Below are positions 1 through 9,892 of a stretch of 25,900 nt of DNA, in pieces. The position numbers and the translations under genes are program-made. Each line of letters begins with the position of its first letter. The stretch's first letter is position 1. Origin of the DNA: Ectocarpus siliculosus. Taxonomy: Eukaryota; Sar; Phaeophyceae; Ectocarpales; Ectocarpaceae. Where the stretch lies: the NCBI GenBank assembly GCA_000310025.1, contig FN648844.1:4752-30651 (forward strand), read 5' to 3'. Below the pieces are notes generated by a model, which did not search any database, was not told the origin of the DNA, and was given only the letters and a program-made list of their open reading frames with translations.

Positions 1-2066
1 ATGACTCGCCCACAGGCAACAACAAGTAGGCCTGTTGCGAAAACAAGCCCACCACCACGGCCACAACCCACACACAGTTTATGTGTGTGGTTTCGGCATT
101 CACACTTGTTCGTGCGTAACTCACCCACAGGCAACAACCCTGGTAAGTTGCGTTGTGGAGAAAACAAGCCCACCACCACGGCCGCCACACACTATTTTTG
201 TGTGTGGTTTTGGCATTTACACTTCTGTATTCATGCGTGTATCACCCACAGGTAACAACCCTGGTAAGTAGCGCTGTTGCGAACACAAGACCACCACCAC
301 GGCCACCTCACACTATATCAGTGTGTGGTTTCGGCATTTACCCTTCTGCGCTCATGCATGACTCGCCCACAGGCAACAACCCTGGAAGTAGGCCTATGGC
401 GACAACAAGCCCACCACCACGGCCATAACCCACACACAGTTTAGGTGTGTGGTTTCGGCATTTATACTCCTGTATTCATCCGAACTCGCCCACAGGCAAC
501 AATTCTGGTAGGTAGCGCTGTTGTGAAAACAAGTGCACGACCACGGCCACCTCACACTATGTATGTGTGTGGTTTCGGCATTTACACTTCTGTATGCATG
601 TGTAACTCTCCCACAGGTAACAACCCTGGTAAGTAGCGCTGTTGCGAAAACAAGCCCACCACCACGGCCACAACCCACACACAGTTCATGTGTGTGGTTT
701 CGGCATTCACACTTGTTCATGCGTAACTCACCCACAGGCAACAACCCTGGTAAGTAGCGCTGTGGCGAAAACAAGTCCACCACCACGGTCCCCAAACACT
801 ATTTGTGTGTGTGGTTTTGGCATTCACACTTCTGTAATCATGCGTGATTCGCCCACAGGCGACAATTCTGGTAGGTAGCGCTGTTGTGAAAACAAATGCA
901 CGACCACGGCCGCCACACACTATTTATGTGTGTGGTTTCGGCATTTACACTTCTGTATTCATGCGTGTATCACCCACAGGTAACAACCCTAGAAGTAGGC
1001 CTATGGCGACAACAAGCCCACCATCACGGCCACAACCCACACACAGTTTATGTGTGTGGTTTCGGCATTTATACTCCTGTATTCAAGCGAACTCGCCCAC
1101 AGGCAACAACCCTCGTAAGTAGCGCTGTGGCGAAAACAAGCCCACCACCACGGCCGCCACACACTATTTATGTGTGTGGTTTCGGCATTTACACCTTGGT
1201 GTTCAGGCGTGAATCGCTCACAGACGACAATCCTGAGAGGTAGCGCTGTGGCGAAAACAAGCCCACCACCACGGCCGCCTCACACAGTTTATGTGTGTGG
1301 TTTCGGCATTCACACTTCTGTATTCATGCGTAACTCGCCCACAGGCAACAACCCTCGTAAGTAGCGCTGTGGCGAAAACAAGCCCACCACCACGGCCGCC
1401 TCACATAGTTTATGTGTGTGGTTTCGGCATTTACACCTCTGTGTTCAGGCGTGAATCGCTCACAGCCGACAATCCTGAGAGGTAGCGCTGTGGCGAAAAC
1501 AAGCCCACCACCACGGCCGCCTCACATAGTTTATGTGTGTGGTTTCGGCATTCACACTTCTGTATTCATGCGTGACTCTCCCACGGGCAACAACCCTGGA
1601 AGTAGGCCTGTGGCGAAACAAGCCCACCGCCACGGCCACAACCCACACACAGTTTATGTGTGTGGTTTCGGCATTCACACTTGTTCATGCGTAACTCACC
1701 CACAGGCAACAACCCTGGTAAGTTGCGCTGTGGCGAAAACAAGCCCACCACCACGGCCGCCACACACTATTTTTGTGTGTGGTTTCGGCATTTACACTTC
1801 TGTATTCATGCGTGAATCGCTCACAGCCGACAACCCTGGTAAGTAGCGCTGTTGCGAACACAAGACCACCACCACGGCCACCTCACACTCTATCAGTGTG
1901 TGGTTTCGGCATTTACCCTTCTGCGCTCATGCATGACTCGCCCACAGGCAACAACAAGTAGGCCTGTTGCGAAAACAAGCCCACCACCACGGCCACAACC
2001 CACACACAGTTTATGTGTGTGGTTTCGGCATTCACACTTGTTCGTGCGTAACTCACCCACAGGCAA
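1..2066. repeat. 121-bp satellite array, left block
   Basis: Head-to-tail tandem repeat whose unit is about 121 bp: the landmark ACCACCACGG recurs at 51, 172, 293, 413, 537, 658, 779 and 900, giving spacings of 120-124 bp. Each unit contains CCACCACCACGGCC, an imperfect hairpin of CACACAC and GTGTGTG around a short AT spacer, then GGTTTCGGCATT, a CTGTATTCATGCG-like stretch and CCCACAGGCAACAACCCTG followed by GTAAGTAGCGCTG. The array runs off the left edge of the window. Because 121 is not a multiple of 3, the reading frame rotates from unit to unit, so the many overlapping short open frames here are a by-product of the repeat and not genes. Several monomer variants alternate, giving higher-order structure. 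Confidence 0.95.
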
Positions 2067-2552
2067 TGTTGGATGTACTCACAGCATTGACAGATTATTG
2101 CAACCGAGGAATGTTCCTAGAAGATGGAGCGGGGGATTTTGGGGGTTCCGCAGTTGTAATAAATTGGGGGAATGGTGGTACCATCTTTGCCACATATTAT
2201 TGTTTTCTGGGTATGCGTGTCAGCAACGGTGTTGGCCACGTGCCCTTGATTTATTCATCTTCCTTTTTCCCGGCTATCACGCCCTGGGCTATCACGCCCG
2301 TGCCCATACTACCTATCCACCATCTATCACGCTGCCAGGCTTTCACGCCTCTAGGCTATCACGCCATCACAACAGCTATCACAGCACCAGCGTCAACACA
2401 TCAGAGCTATCACGCTCCGGAACATCATAGATGCGGCGGGTTACCACACCCGTGGGCAGTTTACTGTATTTTATCGTTGCCGGCAAACTCGCCGCGCGGT
2501 TCTTTTATTTTTGCCGTCTACAACTGCGCCGGGCGCACCAAGCCACCCAACA
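2067..2552. mobile_element. Solo-LTR-like insertion in the satellite
   Basis: A 486-bp unique segment interrupts the satellite. It begins TGTTGG and ends CCAACA, the short inverted TG...CA termini typical of LTRs, and is flanked on both sides by GGCAA (2062-2066 and 2553-2557). The uninterrupted counterpart at 1-480 has a single GGCAA at this point (130-134), so the duplication is a true target-site duplication. No internal retroelement coding region or second LTR is present, so a solo LTR is the simplest reading. An alternative boundary (2067-2549 with an 8-bp duplication ACAGGCAA) cannot be excluded. Inside are an AATAAA at about 2157 and a cluster of CTATCACGCC motifs between about 2272 and 2420. 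Orientation is not determined. Confidence 0.75.
2272..2420. repeat. CTATCACGCC motif cluster inside the LTR
   Basis: About seven copies of CTATCACGC(C/T) or close variants (CTTTCACGCC, CTATCACAGC) occur within 150 bp of the solo LTR. Spacing is irregular. Direct repeats of a 10-mer in an LTR often mark binding sites of an activator, but no function is shown here. Confidence 0.7.
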
Positions 2553-4965
2553 GGCAACAACCCTGGTAAGTTGCGTTGTGGAGAAAACAAGCCCACCACC
2601 ACGGCCGCCACACACTATTTTTGTGTGTGGTTTTGGCATTTACACTTCTGATTTCATGCGTGTATCACCCACAGGTAACAACCCTGGTAAGTAGCGCTGT
2701 TGCGAACACAAGACCACCACCACGGCCACCTCACACTATATCAGTGTGTGGTTTCGGCATTTACCCTTCTGCGCTCATGCATGACTCGCCCACAGGCAAC
2801 AACCCTGGAAGTAGGCCTATGGCGACAACAAGCCCACCACCACGGCCATAACCCACACACAGTTTAGGTGTGTGGTTTCGGCATTTATACTCCTGTATTC
2901 AAGCGAACTCGCCCACAGGCAACAACCCTCGTAAGTAGCGCTGTGGCGAAAACAAGCCCACCACCACGGCCGCCACACACTATTTATGTGTGTGGTTTCG
3001 GCATTTACACCTTGGTGTTCAGGCGTGAATCGCTCACAGACGACAATCCTGAGAGGTAGCGCTGTGGCGAAAACAAGCCCACCACCACGGCCGCCTCACA
3101 TAGTTTATGTGTGTGGTTTTGGCATTTACACTTCTGTATTCATGCGTGACTCTCCCACGGGCAACAACCCTGGAAGTAGGCCTGTAGCGAAAACAAGCCC
3201 GCCACCACGGCCGCCACACACTATTTATGTGTGTGGTTTCGGCATTTACACCTCTGTGTTCACGCGTGAATCGCTCACAGACGATAATCCTGAGAGGTAG
3301 CGCTGTGGTCAAAGCAAGACCACCACCACGGCCGCCACACACAGTTTATGTGTGTGGTTTTGGCATTCACACTTCTGTAATCATGCGTGATTCGCCCACA
3401 GGCGACAATTCTGGTAGGTAGCGCTTTTGTGAAAACAAATGCACGACCACGGCCACCTCACACTAGTGTATGTGTGTGGTTTCGGCATTTACACTTCTGT
3501 AATCATGCGTGGATTCGCCCACAGGCGACAATTCTGGTAAGTAGCGCTGTGGCGAAAACAAGTCCACCACCACGGTCCCCAAACACTATTTATGTGTGTG
3601 GTTTCGGCATTTACACCTCTGTGTTCACGCGTGAATCGCTCACAGACGATAATCCTGAGAGGTAGCGCTGTGGTCAAAGCAAGACCACCACCACGGCCGC
3701 CACACACAGTTTATGTGTGTGGTTTTGGCATTCACACTTCTGTAATCATGCGTGATTCGCCCACAGGCGACAATTCTGGTAGGTAGCGCTTTTGTGAAAA
3801 CAAATGCACGACCACGGCCACCTCACACTATATATGTGTGTGGTTTCGGCATTTACACTTCTGTATTCATGTGTAACTCGCCCACAGGTAACAACCCTGG
3901 TAAGTAGCGCTGTTGCGAAAACAAGACCACCACCACGGCCACCTCACACTATATAATAAGTGTGTGGTTTCGGCATTTACCCTTCTGCGCCCATGCGTGA
4001 CTCACCCACAGGCAACAACCCTGGAAGTAGGCCTGTGGCGAAAAGAAGCCCACCACCACGGCCACAACCCACACACAGTTTATGTGTGTGGTTTCGGCAT
4101 TCACACTTGTTCATGCGTGACTCACCCACAGGCAACAACCCTGGTAAGTAGCGCTGTGGCGAAAACAAGCCCACCACCACGGCCGCCAAACACTATTTTT
4201 GTGTGTGGTTTCGGCATTCACACTTCTGTATTCATGCGTGACTCTCCCACGGGCAACAACCCTGGAAGTAGGCCTGTAGCGAAAACAAGCCCACCACCAC
4301 GGCCGCCACACACTATTTATGTGTGTGGTTTCGGCATTTACACCTCTGTGTTCAGGCGTGAATCGCTCACAGACGACAATCCTGAGAGGTAGCGCTGTGG
4401 TCAAAGCAAGCCCACCACCACGGCCGCCACACACAGTTTATGTGTGTGGTTTTGGCATTCACACTTCTGTAATCATGCGTGATTCGCCCACAGGCGACAA
4501 TTCTGGTAGGTAGCGTGGTTGTGAAAACAAATGCACGACCACGGCCACCTCACACTATATATGTGTGTGGTTTCGGCATTTACACCTCTGTATTCATGTG
4601 TAACTCGCCCACAGGTAACAACCCTGGTAAGTAGCGCTGTTGCGAAAACAAGACCACCACCACGGCCACCTCACACTATATAAGTGTGTGGTTTCGGCAT
4701 TTACCCTTCTGCGCTCATGCGTGACTCGCCCACAGGCAACAACCCTGGAAGTAGGCCTGTGGCGAAAACAAGCCCACCACCACGGCCACAACCCACAAAC
4801 AGTTTATGTGTGTGGTTTCGGCATTTATACTCCTGTATTCATGCGTGACTCGCCCACAGGCAACAACCCTGGAAGTAGAGCTGTGGCGAAAACAAGCCCA
4901 CCACCACGGCCACAACCCACACACAGTTTATATGTGTGGTTTCGGCATTTATACTTCTGTAATCT
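2553..4965. repeat. 121-bp satellite array, right block
   Basis: Continuation of the same satellite in the same orientation after the LTR insertion, with about 20 monomers. It ends within a unit at about 4965, after GGTTTCGGCATTTATACTTC, where unique sequence starts. Segments such as 3215-3470 and 3580-3835 are near copies of each other at a distance of about 365 bp (three monomers), which shows higher-order duplication. The stretch 2558-2902 is nearly identical to 135-479. Monomer variants differ in the GCAACAACCCTG part (for example GCGACAATTCTG and ACGACAATCCTG) and in the CACACAC hairpin region. Confidence 0.95.
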
Positions 4966-5243
4966 CGGATTTGAGACGAATCCGGATTTCGGAACGAAAT
5001 CGGGAAGAGTCAGATATCCCATGAAGAATGTTGGAAAATGACTCTACCTTGTTCAGTCCCCTTTTTCTCTCCCGAAATACTCCGGGGCAGAGGAGAAAGA
5101 AGAAATATTTGAGACCATCCCACCCGCCCTACGAATACTGTTTCTATTCATGAACTTGCTGATCATTCAAACGCTTCGGGTCTGGGCATATTGCGATCTG
5201 TATGCCCAGCTCGAAGAGTTACTTCACGGCGAGGCCCTCCTGT
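4966..5243. other. Unique spacer with a small hairpin
   Basis: Sequence between the satellite and the foldback element. No coding signal is seen. It contains a perfect inverted repeat CTGGGCATA / TATGCCCAG at about 5182-5209 with a loop of about 10 bases. Nothing else is recognised. Confidence 0.5.
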
Positions 5244-5508
5244 CGGTGCAGGAGGCCTCACCCAACCCAATTCAATAGTTACATTGAATGATCTAGGTAA
5301 CGGACAAGAATACAACAGTGTGAATGCCGAAACCACACACATAAATAGTGTGTGGCGGCCGTGGTGGTGGGCTTGTTTTCGCCACAGCGCTACTTACCAG
5401 GGTTGTTGCCTGTGGGCGAGTTACGCATGAATACTGTTGTATTCTTGTCCCTTACCTAGATAATTCAATGGAAGTATTGGATTGGGTTGGGTGAGGCCTC
5501 CTGCACCG
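5244..5508. mobile_element. Foldback MITE with a satellite monomer as its loop
   Basis: Two 73-bp inverted arms, 5244-5316 and 5436-5508, match at about 68 of 73 positions. They start CGGTGCAGGAGGCCTCACCC and end at GACAAGAATACAAC. The 119-bp loop (5317-5435) is one complete monomer of the 121-bp satellite in reverse orientation to the main array (it reads GTGTGAATGCCGAAACC, then GGCCGTGGTGGTGGGCTTG, then CCAGGGTTGTTGCCTGTGGG). A short direct repeat CCTGT lies next to both ends, offset by one base on the right, and may be a target duplication. No protein is encoded. A transcript would fold into a long hairpin. Confidence 0.85.
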
Positions 5509-6088
5509 GCCTGTGGTCCCGCCCATTACTTTCCTGTTGATTGTCTGATCTGCCATATATTGCTTTGACCACACAAGCCTCTAAGGTAGGTCTCTCCCCA
5601 CCCAAACTTTCTTATTTCCGCGGCACGCACACGTAGAAAATCTAATGTATGCGTGGCCGGCCGACAATCGGCAACGTGTTTTAGTCAGGGTAGTAGTCGC
5701 TACGCCTCGTCTTGGAACCCGCCGTTCCTACACTAGTAGGCGCCAAGTGCGACGCTATCGGTACGCCACCCGGCAATTTTTGAAGATAACAGCGATTGCA
5801 GGTCCATCCAGCAACTGTGCCACACATCTCCCGTTCCTAAAACATGACGTAGGGTTCTACGAGAGGACTACAACACGGGTCCCCCGACCGCGTAACATGG
5901 TCCCAGCTGCCGTCTTGCCCCAACTGCTTTTGGATCGCCATCTTCAAGTTGGACACGATCCCTTTCTGCATCGACGCGGCTGTGTACTGTTAGCGCATTG
6001 CGAAACTAGAAGGCATGCATGCGCGAAATTGTATCATACCTAGTCTATACGCCAAAGCATGGCTCTGTCGTGCACCCACTTGGTGCCT
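5509..6088. other. No intact gene; possible retroelement debris
   Basis: No convincing open gene is seen. On the minus strand, short coding-like patches appear in shifting frames (for example a GDGSWDHVTRSGDP-like stretch with one substitution near 5860-5950). They could be the continuation of the decayed retroelement at 6089-6945, possibly its recombinase part, but no catalytic motif is visible. This is weak. Confidence 0.25.
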
Positions 6089-6945
6089 CTACGTTATGTG
6101 CCTAAGAATCAGAGGCATTCGAACGCGTCTTGGTCCGAGGCCTGCGTTCAGCAACAACGTTGTTCGGTCGCCGAAGCCATGAGAACAACGGCGACCAGCC
6201 GCACATTCTCCCAGAGAGCAAGGAAAACCCTCGGGGTTTAGACGAACAATGCTTTCGCGCCAGGGCAGAGAGATACCATCAGCGACGACATTAGCAGCCA
6301 CTGGGTACTCGATCTGTAGCTCCAACAAACGCGACGTCGATGAACCCTTGAGCCCGCTGCAAGTCAGTCGGGAAGCGCACACGGAAAGAGTCGCGACAAC
6401 TGGTACAACGCAAACATCTCCTTGTTGATGTGCTTGTGCAGCCAATCAGTTGGGATCACACCACCAGCGCGGTACTGGGCTCCCCCGATGTTGACAAAAC
6501 GCCACCCCAGCCTAGGGAAGACGCGTCCGATGATGCGTCAAGTTTGACGATGAGGGTGGCTTGCTCGCTGTCAGGGCCTTTCGTGCGAGGAAACCGTCAG
6601 AGAAAGACGCTTTTTGGAACTCTTCCCGCAGATGCGTTAGCGTTACATGCCAGATCGACCCGACTTTGGATGGTTTTGACCATCTGGGAAGGACGGCAAC
6701 GTCGCATGCGTCCAAAGTAACGCCGGTCGGATCACCACAGTCATGGTCATTCACTTGCCCCCAACGCGTTGCGGGGTTCAACAAGCATCCATCGGCGAGA
6801 GCAGTTCGTAGTATGGCACGTGGCTTGTCCAGCTTTTTCTAGGGAATCCGGGACACCATCGTGTCCGAATCGCAGATGATATCGAAGCATTGAAAGGCCG
6901 TGACTGGCCCAAAACTCGCACTTCTTGAATGACAGGAACTGTCGA
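6089..6945 (-). pseudogene. Decayed reverse transcriptase/RNase H remnant, DIRS-like
   Basis: Read on the minus strand, several patches in different frames line up in the order of a retroelement polymerase. First comes FKKCEFWASHGLSML followed by HLRFGHDGVPDS (about 6870-6940), resembling the segment just after the reverse transcriptase fingers and palm. Next is a long patch with RWSKPSKVGSIWHVTLTHL (6600-6700), then LIVKLDASSDASSLGWGGVL (about 6505-6565), the DAS..GWG(A/G)VL start of an RNase H domain. Then follow WLHKHINKEMFAL (about 6405-6445) and IEYPVAANVVADGISLPW (about 6270-6325), resembling the HIN.kE.A and N..AD.iS motifs. The order fits DIRS/Ngaro-type retroelements, whose RNase H follows this pattern. 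Stops and frame changes between patches mean that no functional protein can be made. The family assignment rests on motifs remembered, not on a search. Confidence 0.6.
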
Positions 6946-7400
6946 GATCCCCCCCCCTCCCCCCTCCCATTTTTTTTTTTTTTTTGAAGAGGAAACCTGG
7001 GCGTTGAGAACTGACAGCACGGGTTCCCGTCAGCATAGAAAGGCACACAGCATTCTCTATATATTTCCTTTTCGGGGCCCAATTTGTATGGCCGCGTGTG
7101 AAATTACGTTACGAAGCAAACGTCGATTCGATGCTGTGTATCCAGGCGTACCGTCGAGAAAACATGACAGCGCACGGACCAACTAACACAACGTCTCGCC
7201 GGGCTTATCCAAGTGTATGTCTACCTACTCACAGACGGGATTGCTAGCTACGGCGGAGTTGGTGTGCATATGGGTTGGTGTTGGTTGGGCGTGCACCACG
7301 AGGTACGCGAGTACGCGAGAGGCACGGGAACTAATTCGGCATGTGACCATGTGGTGTTTACATAAAACAACCCGGAAGATCACTACTTACTATTATGTGG
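6946..7400. other. No gene; C-run and T-run at 6950-6986
   Basis: No coding signal. A C-rich run followed by a run of about 16 T lies at 6950-6986, immediately upstream of the reverse-transcriptase remnant on the minus strand. The remainder is unremarkable. Confidence 0.5.
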
Positions 7401-7528
7401 TTGTGTGGTGTGCGCGTTGGACGCGCAACCCCAAGGGAAAAAGGCACCACCGAACGGCATGTATTTGTGTGGTGTGCACGTTGGACACGCAATCCCAAAG
7501 GAAAAAGGCACCACCGGACGGCCATATG
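7401..7528. repeat. 64-bp tandem duplication
   Basis: Two adjacent copies (7401-7464 and 7465-7528) share TTGTGTGGTGTGC, CGTTGGAC and GGAAAAAGGCACCACCG with a few substitutions (GCGCGTTGGACGCGC in one, GCACGTTGGACACGC in the other). Each copy contains a short inverted repeat around GTTGGAC. No gene is seen here. Confidence 0.85.
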
Positions 7529-7959
7529 TGGCCTATGTATGAGGCACAAGCTATATGAGATACAAGACAGCACGTGACGGGCGCCCCGATATTCCCTAGT
7601 TGGGAGGGATACCTCCAACGCGGTCGCATGCGATGCGGGTGAGGTGAGGTGATATGTATATTATCCGCCATTACGGCAAAGGGATGACGTAATTGTAATG
7701 GCGTAGTGGTACAACGGCGTGTACAGCCAATGAGACGTTGCGGCAGGACACCGGCAGCGGCGCGCCGCGACGACACCAATTCATCACAGCGACAACAGCT
7801 GTGAGACGATGAATAACCACATCAGCGTGTGTAACAATCACCAAGGGGGGACTGTAAGCAAGGAAACCACGCCAGCGTGTGGTTCTACAGCATTGTCCGA
7901 CATGAACGATCGAACGGTGTGTACCAGCCAACACAACGCAAACATTCTGCGGGGAAATA
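7529..7959. repeat. Degenerate left edge of the 195-bp repeat
   Basis: Fragments of the tandem repeat that follows are recognisable but diverged, for example ACAACGGCGTGTACAGCCAA near 7710 and CACATCAGCGTGTGTAAC near 7818. There is no coding evidence. Confidence 0.5.
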
Positions 7960-9165
7960 TGAGCGTGTCTTGTGTGCAAGGATATCGTCATGAGGCCAAC
8001 TGCTTTCGCCATAATAGCTGGACAAAGGTGTAGCAGTCAACCAATGTAGCGGTGAGGCAGCTGACAATCACATCGGCAGTGTACAGCAGTGACAAACACC
8101 AAACAAATCTACCGACGGTCGCAAGCATAGCGGCGTATGCTATAGGCAGAGTCTGCTGCGGGCACAACATCAGCGTGTCTTGCAGGGATTTCGTCATGAG
8201 GCAACTGCTTGTGCAATGATGGCTATACAACGGCGTTTAACAGCCAACAATTGTAACAAACAAATCTACCGACGGTCGCAAGCATAGCGGCGTATGCTAT
8301 ATATGTAGGTAGAGTCTGCTGCGGGGCAAAACATCAGCGTGTCTTGTAGGGATTTCGTCATGAGGCAACGGCTTGTGCAGTGATAGCTATACAACGGCGT
8401 GTAATAGCCAACAATTGTAACGGTGAGGCAACTGAGAATCACATCGGCATGTGTACCGCAGTGACAAACACCAATCAATTCTACCGACAGTGCGACAAGA
8501 CGTGAACCTGCCGCGAACAAAACATCAGCGTGTCTTGCAGGGATTTCGTCATGAGGCAACTGCTTGTGCAGTGATAGCTATACAACGGCGTGTAACAGCC
8601 AATAATTGTAACGGTGAGGCAACTGAGAATCACATCGGCATGTGTACCGCAGTGAGTGACAAACACCAATCAATTCTACCGACAGTGCGACAAGACGTGA
8701 ACCTGCCGCGAACAAAACATCAGCGTGTCTTGCAGGGATTTCGTCATGAGGCAACTGCTTGTGCAATGATGGCTATACAAGGGCCAACAACTGTAACAAA
8801 CAAAGTTACCGACGGTCGCAAGCATAGCGGCGGATGCTATAGGCAGGGTCTGCTGCGGGGCAAAACATCAGCGTGTCTTGCAGGGATTTCGTCGTAAGGC
8901 AACTGCTTGTGCAGTGCTTGTGCAGTGGATAGCTATGCAACGGCGTGTAACAGCCAACAATTGTAGCGGTGAGGCAACTGAGAATCACATCGGCATGTGT
9001 ACCGCAGTGACAAACACCAAACAAAACATCAGCGGGCCTGTGGGCAGTGTGCAGAGGTTTCGTCAAGAAGAAATTGCGTGTCATATAATAGCTAGGCAAC
9101 GGACCGGTGAGGCAAAACAACCTCACCGGTATGTGTGGGAGGACCTCAGTTACCAACACCAATAA
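7960..9165. repeat. Imperfect tandem repeat, unit up to about 195 bp
   Basis: The landmark ATTTCGTCATGAGGCAAC, or a variant, recurs at about 7981, 8188, 8352, 8543, 8738 and 8886, with a weaker copy near 9054. Spacings are 207, 164, 191, 195, 148 and about 168 bp, showing internal deletions. The full unit contains CATCAGCGTGTCTTGCAGGG, GCTATACAACGGCGTGTAAC, AATCACATCGGCATGTGTAC and a GACAAACACCAA tract. Open frames crossing it repeat the same peptides and are read as repeat by-products, not as genes. Confidence 0.9.
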
Positions 9166-9184
9166 TCCAAGGGTGTGTTTAGTA

Positions 9185-9590
9185 AAGTATTACTTAACGC
9201 CGTACTCAGACTATTTTAAGTAAGTATACTCAAACTCGATTGGCGAGTACGGCTGAATAGGTTTGAAATACTTACTACACAGTACTATTGCGCTGGAGTA
9301 CGGATGGATGAGTTATTGTCGAAAAACTTACTCACAGGCTTTAGTCTAGTAAAAGTTGAGTATTTGTGAAACACTTACTCAAAGATTTTCTCAAGGCTGA
9401 GTAATAATACTCGAGTAGCTGAGTACGCATGAGTAGATTTTGAAGTACTTACTCAATCTCCTGAATATCGATGAGCATTTTGAAATACTTACGCAAAGGC
9501 TTGAGTGTTTTGTTGAGTATTTTGGAAATAACTCAAGGAAATACTCAACGGATCAAGTTGAACGGATGAGTAAAATACTCAGGTACTGAC
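9185..9590. repeat. GAGTA/TACTC-rich block
   Basis: About 400 bp contain roughly 18 copies of the pentamer GAGTA or its complement TACTC. Many sit in a longer pattern TTGAAATACTTACTCA or TGAGTATTTTG, in both orientations and at irregular spacing. The sequence can fold on itself in many ways. No open frame stands out. It could be the subterminal part of an unrecognised transposon or a short satellite. Confidence 0.7.
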
Positions 9591-9595
9591 ACTAT

Positions 9596-9892
9596 TGGGA
9601 TCCCACGTGGGACGTCCCATGGGACACGTGGGCCGGCCCATGGGACACGCGGGCCATCCCATGGGACAGGTGGGACATCCCACCTGTCCCCTGGGATGGC
9701 CCATACGGACGCACGGGACACGTGGGACGTCGCGTGGGACACGTGGGACGTCCCATGGGACACCAAATCTAGAACGTGGGACGCGTGGGACGCCCCATGG
9801 CACCACGCTAGGGACGTCCCACGCGGCGCTCGAAAACAGGCGTGGGACGTCCCAGCCGGTCTCCCCTACGGTGTCCCACTGCTGTCCCACAG
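9596..9892. repeat. GTGGGAC/GTCCCAC palindrome array
   Basis: About 300 bp are built almost entirely from GTGGGAC, GGGACACG, GGGACGTCCC and their complements, spaced 10-20 bp. Perfect palindromes such as TGGGACGTCCCA and cores CACGTG and GACGTC are frequent. Open frames on both strands give low-complexity repeated peptides and are not credible genes. The block ends at GTCCCACAGGCG before an AT-rich stretch at about 9896. Confidence 0.85.

Noticed and set aside
2067-2240. A coding-looking peptide (MLDVLTALTDYCNRGMFLED) in the LTR, followed by a donor-like GTATGCG
   Set aside because: It is short, has no partner exon and lies inside an LTR-like insertion. It is possibly chance or a captured exon, too weak to annotate as a gene.
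1-4965. Many overlapping open frames of 60-190 codons with repeated PPPRPPHT and VCGFGI peptides
   Set aside because: They follow the 121-bp repeat in all three frames on one strand and on the other, with no unique sequence. Rotation of frame with each unit explains them.
6950-6986. C-run and T-run as a retroposon poly(A) tail
   Set aside because: On the minus strand it would read as a poly(A) followed by a G-run, but no flanking duplication or element body was found, so it is left as low-complexity sequence.
8451-8897. 148-codon open frame across the 195-bp repeat
   Set aside because: It repeats its own peptide with each repeat unit and has no domain, so it is a repeat by-product.
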